Positions 19,345-30,339 of a stretch of DNA of 64,000 bases are shown piece after piece; positions within the stretch are counted from its first letter, which is position 1; the number at the start of each line of letters is the position of its first letter. The position numbers and the translations under genes were made by a program. The notes beneath the pieces are model-generated. The model did no database searches. It was not told the origin of the DNA and worked only from the letters and a program-made list of their open reading frames with translations. Source of the DNA: Devosia chinhatensis. Lineage in GTDB: Bacteria; Pseudomonadota; Alphaproteobacteria; Rhizobiales; Devosiaceae. The stretch spans positions 806,001 to 870,000 of the forward strand of contig NZ_JZEY01000054.1 of assembly GCF_000969445.1 (NCBI RefSeq), given 5' to 3'.

Positions 19345-20295
19345 ATGTCCAATTCCGCATTCACTTTCCCGGGTCAGGGCAGCCAGGCTGTCGGCATGGG
19401 CAAGGAACTTGCAGCAGCCTATCCCGAAGCGCGCGCCGTGTTTCAGGAAGTCGACGAGGCCCTTGGCGAGCGCCTGTCGGCCACCATGTTCGAAGGCCCC
19501 GAGGACATTCTGCGCCTCACCGAGAACGCCCAGCCCGCTTTGATGGCCGTCAGCATGGCCGTCATCCGCGTGCTCGAGGCCAAGGGCGTCCACCTCAAGG
19601 ACCATGCCAGATTCGTCGCCGGTCATTCGCTGGGCGAATATTCCGCCCTCTGCGCAGCCGGCACCTTCAGCCTCACGGACGCCGCGCGGCTCCTGCGCAC
19701 GCGTGGCCAGGCCATGCAGAAGGCCGTGCCGGTCGGTCACGGCGCCATGGCGGCCCTGCTGGGGCTTGACCTCGAAACCGCCCGCGCCGTCGCTGACGAG
19801 GCCGGGCAGGGCGAGGTCTGCGACGTGGCCAACGACAATGCGCCGGGCCAGGTCGTGGTGTCCGGCGCCACGGCCGCCGTCGAGCGCGCCGTCGAGATCG
19901 CCAAGTCCAAGGGCGCCAAGCGCGCGCTGTTGTTGCCGGTGAGCGCTCCGTTCCACTGCTCGCTCATGCAGCCAGCCGCCGATGCCATGGCCGCAGCGCT
20001 GGCCGAAGTACAGATGAATGCCCCCGTCGTGCCGGTCGTCTCCAATGTGCTTGCCGCGCCCATCTCCGATCCGGACGAGATTCGCCGGCGCCTCGTCGAG
20101 CAGGTCACCGGCGTCGTCCGCTGGACCGAGAGCGTCGCCTGGCTGACCGGCGCGGGTGGCGTCTCCACTTTGCTCGAGATCGGCACCGGCAAGGTTCTCA
20201 CTGGCCTCGCCAAGCGCATCGCACCCGATGCCACGGCCCAGGCGATCGGCGCTCCGGCCGACATCGATGCCTTTGCCGCTCAGGCTGGCGCTTGA
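19345..20295 (+). CDS. fabD: Malonyl-CoA:ACP transacylase
   Basis: FabD loads malonate from CoA onto ACP. The 316-aa protein has the oxyanion motif GQGSQ (10-14), the catalytic serine in GHSLGE (Ser95), and the catalytic histidine in SAPFHCSLM. It is the first gene of the fabD-fabG-acpP-fabF cluster. Confidence 0.95.
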   Translation: MSNSAFTFPGQGSQAVGMGKELAAAYPEARAVFQEVDEALGERLSATMFEGPEDILRLTENAQPALMAVSMAVIRVLEAKGVHLKDHARFVAGHSLGEYSALCAAGTFSLTDAARLLRTRGQAMQKAVPVGHGAMAALLGLDLETARAVADEAGQGEVCDVANDNAPGQVVVSGATAAVERAVEIAKSKGAKRALLLPVSAPFHCSLMQPAADAMAAALAEVQMNAPVVPVVSNVLAAPISDPDEIRRRLVEQVTGVVRWTESVAWLTGAGGVSTLLEIGTGKVLTGLAKRIAPDATAQAIGAPADIDAFAAQAGA

Positions 20296-20342
20296 ATCGT
20301 TCTCTGAAGTGCTTGATTCCCGTTTCTCGCAAGAGGCTCTAA

Positions 20343-21080
20343 ATGTTTGATTTGACTGGTAAACGCGCTCTTGTGACAGGCGCCAGCGGCGGAATCGGCC
20401 GTGAAATCGCCAAGGCGCTGGCTGCTGCCGGCGCCACCGTGGCCCTGTCCGGCACCCGCGTCGGTGCACTCGAGGATACGGCCAAGGAGATTGGCAAGGA
20501 TTGCCCGATTCTCCCTGCCAACCTCTCGAGGCTCGATGAGGTCGACAAGCTCGTGCCTGCCGCGGAAGCGGCCATGGGTGGCGTCGACATCCTGGTCAAC
20601 AATGCCGGCATGACGCGCGACAACCTCTTCATGCGCATGAAGGATGAGGAATGGGACGACGTCATCGCCGTCAACCTCACGGCAGCCTTCCACCTCAATC
20701 GCGCCGTCCTGCGCGGCATGATGAAGGCCCGCTGGGGCCGCATCATCGGCATTTCCTCGGTTGTGGGGGTCATGGGCAATCCGGGGCAAGGCAATTACGC
20801 CGCCTCCAAGGCCGGCCTGATCGGCATGAACAAGGCCCTCGCCTATGAAGTGGCCAGCCGCAACATCACCGTCAATTCCATCGCGCCCGGCTTCATCGCC
20901 TCGGCCATGACGGACGAACTGAACGACAAGCAGCGCGAGTCGATCCTGACCACAGTGCCGGCCGGCCGGCTTGGCACGGCCCCGGAAGTGGCCGCCTGCG
21001 CCGTGTTCCTTGCCTCCGATGCCGCGGCCTACATCACCGGCCATACTCTGAACGTGAACGGCGGCATGGCCATGATCTGA
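20343..21080 (+). CDS. fabG: 3-oxoacyl-ACP reductase
   Basis: NADPH-dependent reduction of 3-oxoacyl-ACP in fatty acid elongation. The 245-aa SDR has TGASGGIG (12-19), NNAG (87-90), the catalytic Ser in ISS (about 138) and Tyr152/Lys156 in YAASK. It ends in VNGGMAMI, typical of FabG. It lies 47 bases after fabD. Confidence 0.95.
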   Translation: MFDLTGKRALVTGASGGIGREIAKALAAAGATVALSGTRVGALEDTAKEIGKDCPILPANLSRLDEVDKLVPAAEAAMGGVDILVNNAGMTRDNLFMRMKDEEWDDVIAVNLTAAFHLNRAVLRGMMKARWGRIIGISSVVGVMGNPGQGNYAASKAGLIGMNKALAYEVASRNITVNSIAPGFIASAMTDELNDKQRESILTTVPAGRLGTAPEVAACAVFLASDAAAYITGHTLNVNGGMAMI

Positions 21081-21285
21081 CGGCTGGAACGGTGGCGCTG
21101 GCCGAAAGAACCTCTCTCGACCAGCCCCCCGTTTCCCACGGGGTCATTCCCCCGCTAACGACAGCGGACAAAAGGGGTTCTTGGCCCTCTATCTCTGCGA
21201 AAGCCTTGGAAACCGGGACAAAGGCGGTTGGCTTGCAGGGGCGAAACATGTTACTTCGCGCCGCGTTTACCCTTGCCGGATCGCC

Positions 21286-21314
21286 TTGCAGGCGCTTACA
21301 AGGCCGCTTACATT
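21286..21314 (+). promoter_or_regulatory. Candidate acpP promoter in the 323-base fabG-acpP gap
   Basis: TTGCAG and TACATT are spaced by 17 bases, matching a sigma-70-type -35/-10 pair, 90 bases before the acpP ATG. A separate promoter would suit the high expression of ACP. The rest of the 21,081-21,403 gap has a short GC hairpin near 21,130 without a T-run and no supported gene. Confidence 0.45.
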
Positions 21315-21403
21315 GGCTCAGGCAAGCCAACACCGCTTGAAGAATTGGCGCATCGCCAATAAGAAGCGAAACGAAACTTCGATTTCTAAAAGGGAAGTCA
21401 AAT

Positions 21404-21640
21404 ATGAGCGATGTCGCTGATCGGGTCCGCAAGATCGTTGTGGAACACCTCAATGTGGATGCCGAGAAGGTCACCGAAAAGGCCAGCTTCATCGACGATC
21501 TGGGTGCTGACTCCCTGGATCAGGTCGAGCTGGTGATGGCTTTCGAGGAAGAATTCTCCGTCGAGATCCCCGATGACGCCGCCGAGTCGATCCAGACTTT
21601 CGGTGATGCGGTCGCATTCCTCACCAAGGCAACCAGCTAA
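21404..21640 (+). CDS. acpP: Acyl carrier protein
   Basis: This acidic 78-aa protein carries the growing fatty acyl chain. The phosphopantetheine attachment site is Ser37 in [10 protein letters not shown]. The AAGGGA Shine-Dalgarno sequence is eight bases before the ATG. Sits between fabG and fabF as expected. Confidence 0.97.
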   Translation: MSDVADRVRKIVVEHLNVDAEKVTEKASFIDDLGADSLDQVELVMAFEEEFSVEIPDDAAESIQTFGDAVAFLTKATS

Positions 21641-21663
21641 GAGCTGGGGCTAGGCCGCTGACC

Positions 21664-22932
<1,269 letters not shown>

Positions 22933-22952
22933 TCACGACTGCGAATTTGATG

Positions 22953-22993
22953 GGGGCACATGGCGCTTAACCGCCATGTGCCCCTTGTCTTTG
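22953..22993 (+). terminator. Strong terminator after fabF
   Basis: Perfect 13-base arms GGGGCACATGGCG and CGCCATGTGCCCC flank CTTAAC and are followed by TTGTCTTTG. It separates the fab cluster from mltG. Confidence 0.88.
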
Positions 22994-23078
22994 TCGGCGC
23001 TTCGCCACAGTTTGGCGAAAAAGATAATAAAGAGCGGTTGCTTGGCCCAAGTGACCCATTGCGAGTGAAACGGAAACG

Positions 23079-24191
23079 ATGAACGACCGCAAAAAACGGC
23101 GCCGCCGCCGTTCAGGCAACGCCCTTGTCGATATCCTCAATGGTTTCCTGACCCTTCTGGTGATCGGCCTCGTTGTCGTCGCCGGGGGCTTCATCTTCGT
23201 GGCTTCGCAATATTACGGCGACGGCCCGGCTCCCGAAGAGCGGGTCTTCCGTGTCGAGACCGGCTCGTCCCTGTCCAGCACTGCGACCCGTCTGGAAGAG
23301 CAGGGGCTCATCAGTAATTCGCTGATTTTCAGCCAGTTCGGCAGCCGCGTGGAAGACAACACAGTCATCAGGGCCGGCGATTTCCGAATTCCCGCCGGCG
23401 CCAGCATGGCGGAAATCTTTACCGAGCTCACCCAGGGCAATCCGCTGCGCTATGCGGTCACCATTCCCGAGGGCTGGACTGTCTGGCAGGCCATCCAGCG
23501 TATCAATGCCGACGACCGCCTGACCGGTTCGATCGACCAATTGCCGCCCGAGGGCTCCATCCTTCCGGGCAGCTATGACTATACGCCAGGCGATACGCGT
23601 CAGTCCGTGCTCGACAAGATGCAGCTGGCCATGACACAGGCCCTGGCGGAAGTCTGGGAAACCCGCGAAGCCGATCTGCCACTGGAATCTCCGGCTGAAA
23701 TGCTGATCCTGGCATCCATCGTCGAAAAGGAAACCGGCGTTGCCTCCGAGCGTCCGCAGGTCGCGGCCGTCTTCGTCAATCGCCTGCGGGTGGGGATGCG
23801 GCTGCAGTCCGACCCCACCATCATCTACGGCATCACACTGGGCCAGACGACGCTCGATCGGGGCATTCGTCGCTCCGAAATCGAGGAGCGAACCGCCTAT
23901 AATACCTACCAGATCGACCGTCTGCCCCCCACGCCGATTGCCAATCCCGGCATCGATGCGCTGCGGGCCGTGGCCAATCCCGATAGTCACGATTACCTCT
24001 ACTTCGTCGCCAAGGGCGCTACGCCCAGCGAAGGCCACGTCTTTGCCGAGACCTATGCCGATCATCAGCGCAATGTCGCTGCCTATCGGGCTATAGCGGC
24101 GGAAGCGGCGGCACAGGCCGAGGCGGATGCAGAATCGGCCCGCCAGACGCTGGAAGCCGAGGAGGCCGAAGACGCCCCCGACGCGCAGTAA
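23079..24191 (+). CDS. mltG: Endolytic peptidoglycan transglycosylase MltG (YceG)
   Basis: MltG cleaves nascent glycan strands in the periplasm and sets their length. The 370-aa protein has an Arg/Lys-rich cytoplasmic start, one membrane helix (about 22-45), a LysM-like segment, and the YceG domain with the catalytic glutamate in ASIVEKETG and the MRLQSDPTIIYG motif. The C-terminus is an Ala/Glu-rich tail. The stop abuts the decayed yicC sequence. Confidence 0.92.
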   Translation: MNDRKKRRRRRSGNALVDILNGFLTLLVIGLVVVAGGFIFVASQYYGDGPAPEERVFRVETGSSLSSTATRLEEQGLISNSLIFSQFGSRVEDNTVIRAGDFRIPAGASMAEIFTELTQGNPLRYAVTIPEGWTVWQAIQRINADDRLTGSIDQLPPEGSILPGSYDYTPGDTRQSVLDKMQLAMTQALAEVWETREADLPLESPAEMLILASIVEKETGVASERPQVAAVFVNRLRVGMRLQSDPTIIYGITLGQTTLDRGIRRSEIEERTAYNTYQIDRLPPTPIANPGIDALRAVANPDSHDYLYFVAKGATPSEGHVFAETYADHQRNVAAYRAIAAEAAAQAEADAESARQTLEAEEAEDAPDAQ

Positions 24192-24369
24192 CCGCGTCGC
24201 TTGCGAGCTTGATCGGCTCTCCCGGCGCTGACGGGCAGGCTGCCGGGAATGCAATCGCGGAGCCGGCAGACTTCGGTTGAGGTCGAACGCGGTGGAGCTG
24301 ACCGCCATCGGTCTTGACCTCAAGGCGGCGATCGATCAACTACGCGAGCAGGTTCAGAACATCGAATAG
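24192..24369 (+). pseudogene. yicC: Decayed 3' remnant of yicC
   Basis: Reading in the frame that ends at the TAG at 24367, the last 24 or so codons (from about 24292) give VELTAIGLDLKAAIDQ and then LREQVQNIE, the conserved C-terminus of the YicC endoribonuclease family. Upstream in the same frame are eroded matches: ELDRL at about 24205-24219, then RR, an in-frame TGA at 24229-24231, and an altered stretch where E-F-N-R-E-A would stand. Most of the roughly 290-codon gene is gone. yicC usually sits between mltG and gmk, exactly this position. The recognition rests on remembered family sequence. Confidence 0.75.
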
Positions 24370-24378
24370 AGTGCTCCA

Positions 24379-25017
24379 ATGGAATTTCAGCGCCGCGGCG
24401 TCATGCTGGTGATTGCCTCTCCCTCGGGTGCCGGAAAATCCTCCATTTCGCGATCGCTGTTCCAGCAGGATCCCAATATCCGCCTGTCCGTCTCCGTCAC
24501 GACGCGCGCTCGTCGCAGCGACGAGGTCGAGGGCACCCACTATTACTTCGTCGACGAGTCGACCTTCAGGCGCATGCGCGACGAGGGCGGATTGCTCGAA
24601 TCCGCAGAGGTTCACGGCAATTTCTACGGCACGCCGCGGGCCCGTGTTGAGGAACAGCTGGCGGCGGGCAACGACATCCTGTTCGATGTGGATTACCAAG
24701 GCACCCTGCAGCTCTACGAAAAGTGCCGCGCCGACATGGTGACGGTCTTCATCCTGCCGCCCACGATCCTGGAATTGCGGGCCCGGTTGGAGCGGCGCGC
24801 TCAGGACAGCGTCGGCACGATCGAAAAGCGCCTGCGCAACGCCCGGATTGAGCTCGATCACGCCAGTGAATACGACTATGTCATCATCAATAACGATCTT
24901 GAACAGTCGGTCCAGAACGTCCGGTCCATCCTTGCGTCCTCGCGCCTCAAGCGTGAACGTCAGGTCGATTTGGCAAGTTTCGTCAAGGACTTGCAGAGCC
25001 AGATCGATTCTCTCTGA
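24379..25017 (+). CDS. gmk: Guanylate kinase
   Basis: Phosphorylates GMP to GDP. The 212-aa protein has P-loop SPSGAGKSS (14-22), the SVTTRARRSDEVEG GMP-binding region, and GTPRARVEE. The length is normal. It starts ten bases after the stop of the yicC remnant. Confidence 0.95.
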   Translation: MEFQRRGVMLVIASPSGAGKSSISRSLFQQDPNIRLSVSVTTRARRSDEVEGTHYYFVDESTFRRMRDEGGLLESAEVHGNFYGTPRARVEEQLAAGNDILFDVDYQGTLQLYEKCRADMVTVFILPPTILELRARLERRAQDSVGTIEKRLRNARIELDHASEYDYVIINNDLEQSVQNVRSILASSRLKRERQVDLASFVKDLQSQIDSL

Positions 25018-25116
25018 GAAGATGATATCGCCCCGTGCCCACCGACTGATGACGGCAGGCGCCTTTGTCGGGACGGGTGGAAATATGGAGACCCCCACCG
25101 TCGCGGGAATGACCTC

Positions 25117-26358
25117 GTGACAGCCCAGGCTCCTGCCATCCGTCGCGGCACGCCGGCCTTCATCCGGGCCAACATCGCCTTCTTCCTCTCGGCTTTCTCG
25201 GTCTTTGCCTCGCTCTATTCCGTGCAGCCGCTTCTGCCGATGTTCGCGCAATATTGGGTGCGGGACGCCGGTACGGCCTCGCTGGCGCTCTCGGCAACCA
25301 CGGCGACCATGGCCATGGCCCTGATCCCCGCCAGCATGCTCGCCGACCGGCTCGGTCGCCGGCGCCTCATTGTCGGCGCCTTGCTGATCACCGCAGCGCT
25401 GGGTTGCCTCCTGCCGCTGACACAGGTCTGGTGGCAGCTCATCACTCTGCGCACGCTCATGGGCGTAACCCTTGCCGGCATCCCTGCCGTCGCCATGGTC
25501 TACCTCTCCGAAGAAATGGACCCCGAGGCTCTGGGCTTTTCCATGGGCCTCTATATCGGGGGCACGGCCCTGGGCGGCATGGCCGGTCGGGTCATTTCCG
25601 GCATCCTGTCCGATCTTCTCGGCTGGCGGCTGGGCACCGGCATCCTGGCCGCGCTGATCCTTCTCGCGGCCCTTGCCGTGGCGCTGCTCCTGCCGCAGCC
25701 ACGCCATTCGCTGCGCGATCCTATTCGCCTGCCCGAGCTCTGGCGCCGCTGCCGCGCCAGTTTCGACGATGCCGCCTTGCCCTGGTTGTTCGCGGCCTCG
25801 TTCCTGCTCATGGGCGGCTTCGTGACGCTCTATAATTACGCGGGCTTCCGCCTGGCTCTGCCGCCATTCCTGCTCAGCCATTCGGCCATCGCCGCCATCT
25901 TCCTCGTCTATATCTTGGGCAGTGCCAGTTCCACCTGGGCCGGCGGACTGTCGCAGCGGTTGGGCCGACGCAAGGTGTTCTGGGGGCTGGTGGCGCTCCA
26001 GGGCTTGGGTGTCGCCATCACGGCCATCCCTTCGACTCCTGTCATCATCATTGGCCTAGCCATCGCGACCATCGGCTTTTTCGCCGCCCATGGTGTCGCC
26101 AGCGCCTGGGTGACCCGGCGGGCGCGCATCGGCAAGGCACAGGCATCGGCCATCTATCTCGTGGCCTATTATCTGGGCGCGTCGATCCTGGGGACATTGG
26201 GCGGCTATGCCTGGACAGCCTGGGCCTGGCCCGGCGTCATGCTGGTCAGCGGCGGCGCGGCGCTGCTGGCACTTCTCGTGGCCATTCGGCTGGCCTTTGT
26301 CGCGCCGCTGCCAGTGCCCGACACGCCCGTGTCGCCCCTGCCGCCGGGCGGGGTCTAG
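25117..26358 (+). CDS. MFS transporter (YnfM-like)
   Basis: A 413-aa major facilitator with 12 predicted helices. The signature loop between TM2 and TM3 is [10 protein letters not shown], repeated in the second half as [12 protein letters not shown]. The N-terminus [13 protein letters not shown] resembles the YnfM/arabinose-efflux subfamily; its substrate is unknown. Starts at GTG 25117. Its stop codon shares the CTAG tetranucleotide with the convergent rsmA stop. Confidence 0.82.
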   Translation: MTAQAPAIRRGTPAFIRANIAFFLSAFSVFASLYSVQPLLPMFAQYWVRDAGTASLALSATTATMAMALIPASMLADRLGRRRLIVGALLITAALGCLLPLTQVWWQLITLRTLMGVTLAGIPAVAMVYLSEEMDPEALGFSMGLYIGGTALGGMAGRVISGILSDLLGWRLGTGILAALILLAALAVALLLPQPRHSLRDPIRLPELWRRCRASFDDAALPWLFAASFLLMGGFVTLYNYAGFRLALPPFLLSHSAIAAIFLVYILGSASSTWAGGLSQRLGRRKVFWGLVALQGLGVAITAIPSTPVIIIGLAIATIGFFAAHGVASAWVTRRARIGKAQASAIYLVAYYLGASILGTLGGYAWTAWAWPGVMLVSGGAALLALLVAIRLAFVAPLPVPDTPVSPLPPGGV

Positions 26359-27200
26359 CCCCGCAAGCCGGGCAGGGCGCGGGCCATGGCCAGAAATGCC
26401 TCGATCGGCAGGTCTTCGGCCCGCTCATCGCCCTTGAGCCCGGCAGCGGCCAGAAGTCCCTCGACCGGCACGCCCAGTGATTTCAGCGATTGCCGCACCA
26501 TCTTGCGCCTCTGGCCGAAGGCGGCCTTGGTCACCTGCTCCACCAGTTTGACCGGCAGGTCCGGCTCGACCGGCTTGGGAACGATATGGACCACGGCCGA
26601 GGTGACATTGGGCGGGGGCACGAAGGCCTGGCGCCCCACATTGAATGCAATGCGCGCCTCGCTGCGCCAGCCGGCGAGCACACCCAGCCGTCCATAGGCG
26701 TCATCGCCGGGACGGGCGACGATCCGCTCGGCCACTTCACGCTGGAACATCAGCGTCAGGCTTTCGAAAAACGGCGGCCAGGGCTCCAGCGTCAGCCAGC
26801 CGGTCAGCAATTGCGTGCCGATATTATAGGGCAGGTTGGCGATCAGCCGCGTCGGTCCATTGGCCAGCGTGCGATAATCGATGTCCATTGCATCGCCGCC
26901 GATGACGGTCAGCCGACCAGGATAGGCGTCGGCCACTTCCGCCAATGCCGGCAGCGCCCGCGCGTCCCGCTCGATGGCGATGACTTCCCTTGCGCCTTCC
27001 GCCAGCAGCGCCCGCGTCAGCCCGCCGGGGCCCGGGCCCACCTCGATCACCCGCACGCCCTCGAGCGATCCGCCGACCCGGGCAATGCGGGCGGTCAGGT
27101 TGAGATCGAGCAGGAAATTCTGCCCCAGCTCTTTCTTGGCGCGCAAGCCATGGGTGGCGATCACGTCGCGCAGGGGCGGGAGGTTGTCGATCTGGCTCAT
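26355..27200 (-). CDS. rsmA: 16S rRNA (A1518/A1519-N6) dimethyltransferase
   Basis: RsmA (KsgA) dimethylates two adjacent adenines in the 16S 3' loop. The 281-aa protein has LGQNFLLD near the start, SAM motif [10 protein letters not shown], and the NLPYNIGT motif IV. I start at ATG 27200, which overlaps the pdxA stop (ATGA); the longer frame extends into pdxA. Family length fits. Confidence 0.95.
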   Translation of the reverse strand: MSQIDNLPPLRDVIATHGLRAKKELGQNFLLDLNLTARIARVGGSLEGVRVIEVGPGPGGLTRALLAEGAREVIAIERDARALPALAEVADAYPGRLTVIGGDAMDIDYRTLANGPTRLIANLPYNIGTQLLTGWLTLEPWPPFFESLTLMFQREVAERIVARPGDDAYGRLGVLAGWRSEARIAFNVGRQAFVPPPNVTSAVVHIVPKPVEPDLPVKLVEQVTKAAFGQRRKMVRQSLKSLGVPVEGLLAAAGLKGDERAEDLPIEAFLAMARALPGLRG

Positions 27201-28198
27201 GCTTCCTGCATCGTCATTGTGTGTGCCATCTCGATAGCCGCTGAAAAGCTCGATGGCGATGCCTTTCCGCTGCCCGCCAGTCCGAATGCCGTGCCATGGT
27301 CGGGCGACGTCCGCACGATGGGCAGGCCCAACGTCACGTTCACCCCGGCATCGAAGGCCACGGTCTTGATCGGGATCAGCGCCTGATCGTGATACATGGC
27401 CAGCACCGCGTCGAACTGACGCCAATGCGGCGGATAAAACAGCGTGTCGGCGGGCAGGGGGCCCACCGCGTCAATCCCCCCCGCGCGCGCCAGTGCCAGG
27501 GCCGGAGCTATGATCTCGACATCTTCCCGCCCGATGGCGCCGTCTTCGCCCGCATGCGGATTGAGCCCCGCCACCGCGATTTTCGGTGCGGCGATGCCGA
27601 AGCGGCGGCGAAGGTCTTCTGCCATCACTGCAAGCGTCTCGACGATCAATGGCCCGGTTACCAGTCCCGGTACGTCCTTGATCGGCACATGGATGGTCAG
27701 CGGCACGGTGCGCAGATCGCCGTGCGCCAGCATCATCACCGGCAGCTTCGGTACACCACCCTGCGCCGTCAGGTCGGCCAGAAATTCGGTATGCCCCGGA
27801 TGGCGGAAACCGGCCTGATAGAGTGCCGCCTTGTTGATCGGCGCTGTCACCACGGCCCGGCATGCCCCGGCCAGCGTCGCCGCAACCGCCGCCTCTATGG
27901 CTGCAATCACCACCGGAGCGGCCGCCGCGTCGGCGTCGCCCGGTCGGTCGACCACATGGCCGGCAATTGGGAAGACCGGCAACCTGTCCGCGAATAGGCT
28001 CCCTGCGTCGGCCGGCGTGCATTCAACAATTGCGATGTCGAGGCCCAGTCGCCGCGCGCGGGCAGCGAGAAATCCGGCATGTCCGAAAACGATGAAGGCG
28101 GGCAGGTTGCGCCGGTGCCGCTCGGCGAACAGCGTCAGGATCAGGTCCGGCCCGATCCCGGCCGGCTCGCCCATCGTCACGGCCAATGGCGCCTTCAT
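27197..28198 (-). CDS. pdxA: 4-hydroxythreonine-4-phosphate dehydrogenase
   Basis: PdxA acts in the DXP-dependent pyridoxal phosphate pathway. The 333-aa protein begins with [13 protein letters not shown] and has [10 protein letters not shown], the metal-binding [11 protein letters not shown] and HDQALIPIK motifs. Stop overlaps the rsmA start by four bases. It is separated from the upstream surA-like gene by a terminator-like hairpin. Confidence 0.94.
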   Translation of the reverse strand: MKAPLAVTMGEPAGIGPDLILTLFAERHRRNLPAFIVFGHAGFLAARARRLGLDIAIVECTPADAGSLFADRLPVFPIAGHVVDRPGDADAAAAPVVIAAIEAAVAATLAGACRAVVTAPINKAALYQAGFRHPGHTEFLADLTAQGGVPKLPVMMLAHGDLRTVPLTIHVPIKDVPGLVTGPLIVETLAVMAEDLRRRFGIAAPKIAVAGLNPHAGEDGAIGREDVEIIAPALALARAGGIDAVGPLPADTLFYPPHWRQFDAVLAMYHDQALIPIKTVAFDAGVNVTLGLPIVRTSPDHGTAFGLAGSGKASPSSFSAAIEMAHTMTMQEA

Positions 28199-28210
28199 CT
28201 TGCCCCCAAT

Positions 28211-28239
28211 GCAAAAGCAGCCGCAGGATCTGCGGCTGC
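28211..28239 (-). terminator. Terminator between surA-like gene and pdxA
   Basis: Perfect 10-base arms GCAGCCGCAG and CTGCGGCTGC surround a 3-base loop, and on the minus strand are followed by TTTT. It would uncouple pdxA-rsmA from the upstream lptF-lptG-surA transcript or attenuate it. Confidence 0.75.
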
Positions 28240-28287
28240 GCTCGGCTGTTTCGAAATTCAGGGCGGGACTTCGGGCCCCGCCGGGAT

Positions 28288-29175
28288 TTAGTTGCGGATG
28301 ATCTTGGCGTTGGCACGAAGGCGGTCGAGATAGGCCTTGGCTTCCTGCTCATAGGCCTGGCTGCCGGCTTCCTCACGCAGCCCGCCCTTGACGAAGGTCA
28401 GGTCCTGGGCCTGCACCTTTTCGCACACGGCCAGCATCGAAAGCCCGGATTCGACAGCGCGCGGCTTGGTAAGGCCACCCACATTGAGCCCCGCCAGTTC
28501 CCGGGCGAGCGCATCAGGCATCTGCGTGGCGTGGCGGCGGCCGATATCGACCACCGCAACGTCATTATAGGTCAGCGACAATTGCACGGCGCCATCGCAG
28601 CCGGCAAAGTTGGCGCGGTAATTGTTCGCCTGGCCCGACCGGCCATTGCCGATAAAGGTCACTTCCTTGAGGATGTAATCGAAGTTCTGGTAGTCGGCGA
28701 CTTTCTGGGCAGCCTGCTGGTCCAGTTCAAGCTCCGAAATCTGCACGCTCGGCATGATGGCCTGTTCGGCAACGGCATTCCAGGCAATGGCAGCGCGCAG
28801 GCGCGCCTGCAGGGAATCGCTGTTCACGCCACCCTGCTGCAGCATCTGCTGCAGCCGGTCACGGCTCATGTTCAGGTTGCGCGCGATCTGGAGGAAGGCC
28901 TCGTCCACCTGCGAGTTGGAAACGGAGATGCCCAGGCGTGCGGCTTCCTGCAACTGGATCGCTTCGGTGATCAGCTGTTCGAGCGCGCCGTTGCGTCCCG
29001 TATTATTGCCTTCCATGCGGAACAGGCGAATGCGCTGGTCCACCTGGACGTCGCTGATGGCTTCGCCATTGACGGTGACAACGGTCGCCGCATAGGCGGG
29101 CAGGGCAGCAGTGCTGGCAACGGTCAGGGCCAGGAACAGGGCGGCGATTGGGCGCCGAAGATCTGCAAATGTCAT
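28288..29175 (-). CDS. SurA N-terminal-domain periplasmic chaperone-like protein
   Basis: The 295-aa protein has a signal peptide (about 1-30, ending PAYA), then VVTVNGEAISDVQVDQRIRLF and a helical SurA-N region (about 32-170). I do not see the GGDLG-type motif of a parvulin domain in the remainder, so it may lack isomerase activity. It would act as a chaperone for outer-membrane proteins. ATG 29175 is chosen because a signal peptide follows immediately. Its position between lptG and pdxA matches surA. Confidence 0.75.
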   Translation of the reverse strand: MTFADLRRPIAALFLALTVASTAALPAYAATVVTVNGEAISDVQVDQRIRLFRMEGNNTGRNGALEQLITEAIQLQEAARLGISVSNSQVDEAFLQIARNLNMSRDRLQQMLQQGGVNSDSLQARLRAAIAWNAVAEQAIMPSVQISELELDQQAAQKVADYQNFDYILKEVTFIGNGRSGQANNYRANFAGCDGAVQLSLTYNDVAVVDIGRRHATQMPDALARELAGLNVGGLTKPRAVESGLSMLAVCEKVQAQDLTFVKGGLREEAGSQAYEQEAKAYLDRLRANAKIIRN

Positions 29176-29265
29176 GGTCGGGTCCGCTCGTTTCGTGACG
29201 CCTTCAATGCGGCGTCCGGTCCTTGCTGTCAATTGGGCGACGAATACGGCCAAAATCCGGACCGG

Positions 29266-30339
29266 TTACGTCCACCCATCTTCTTTATAAAGCAGAACGG
29301 TGAGGCCAATCACGATCGCGACAATTGCCGGCCCGATGGCCGCAAATGTCGGGCTCAGCACGCCTGTCGAACCTGCTCGGTCGGCCATTTCGGTGATGAT
29401 GAAGACCACAAAGCCCAGCACCACCCCATAAAGCACGGCGGGGCCGAACTGGGTGTTGCGGCTATAGCCCGCCGTGAAGGCGAAGGCGATCAGCAGAGAT
29501 CCGGTCAAGACCAGCGGCAGGGCTAGCAGCTTGATCAGCCGCATGCTGGTGGCGGCCCGGATCGAGGGATCTGCCACGCCGCGCTGCAGCAATTCCGCCA
29601 GCTCGAAAAAGGTGAGGTCTTCTGTTGAGGCGGTCTTGAGGTCGATCTCCGCTGCCGAGGATGTCGTGGGCACGCTGATGTCGTTGACGCGACGCGGTGC
29701 GGCATTGGCGGTGCGGACCAGCGCCGAGGGCATGTGCCAGGCGCCATTCGACAGAAATGCTTCGTCCGCCTCGATCTGGGCGACCTCGCTTTCGCCCATA
29801 TGGAATAGGGTGACATTGCCCAGGGCGGCGCCTCCGGGCGCCATGCTGCGTGCCATCAGCACATAATGGACGTCACCGCTGCGCTGCTCCAGCCAGATCT
29901 CGCCAGGCGGGGTCAATTGCGCCGCCTGACCGGGCGGAGTGGGGCTGAGCTCGCGGTTGATCTGCGTGCTGATGGTTTCGGCGCCCAATGCGATCACGAA
30001 GCTCACCAGCACCAGCGCAGCGACGGGGGCTCGCAGCACGCGCCAGATGGAAATGCCGCTGGCCTTGATCACCGTCAGTTCGTGCCGCGCCTTGAGGTCC
30101 GCAAGGCCCAGTATGCCGCCCATGAGCACGGTGACGGGCAGCGTCTTGATGGTCCAGCGCACTGCGCTCATGGCCACCATCAGGATCGCAGTCGGCAGGC
30201 CCCGCTGCTCGGCCACATAGTTGAACCGCCAGGTGTCGAGCGATTCCACGAGCGCAATGATCCCGTAGAAAATGAACACGGTCATGAGGACGCGACTGCC
30301 GATCCGTGCCAGAACCAGTCGATCGATGCGGTTCATCAT
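29266..30339 (-). CDS. lptG: LPS export ABC transporter permease LptG
   Basis: This 357-aa YjgP/YjgQ permease of the LptB2FG exporter has three N-terminal helices, a periplasmic jellyroll domain and three C-terminal helices ending in the KEDGW tail. SMRLIKLLALPLVLTGSLL is typical. Its ATG (30339) overlaps the lptF stop (ATGA), showing a coupled pair. Confidence 0.87.
   Translation of the reverse strand: MMNRIDRLVLARIGSRVLMTVFIFYGIIALVESLDTWRFNYVAEQRGLPTAILMVAMSAVRWTIKTLPVTVLMGGILGLADLKARHELTVIKASGISIWRVLRAPVAALVLVSFVIALGAETISTQINRELSPTPPGQAAQLTPPGEIWLEQRSGDVHYVLMARSMAPGGAALGNVTLFHMGESEVAQIEADEAFLSNGAWHMPSALVRTANAAPRRVNDISVPTTSSAAEIDLKTASTEDLTFFELAELLQRGVADPSIRAATSMRLIKLLALPLVLTGSLLIAFAFTAGYSRNTQFGPAVLYGVVLGFVVFIITEMADRAGSTGVLSPTFAAIGPAIVAIVIGLTVLLYKEDGWT

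Noticed and set aside
24340-25881. 513-codon open frame on the minus strand
   Set aside because: Covers gmk and the MFS gene in antisense; translation has no family features.
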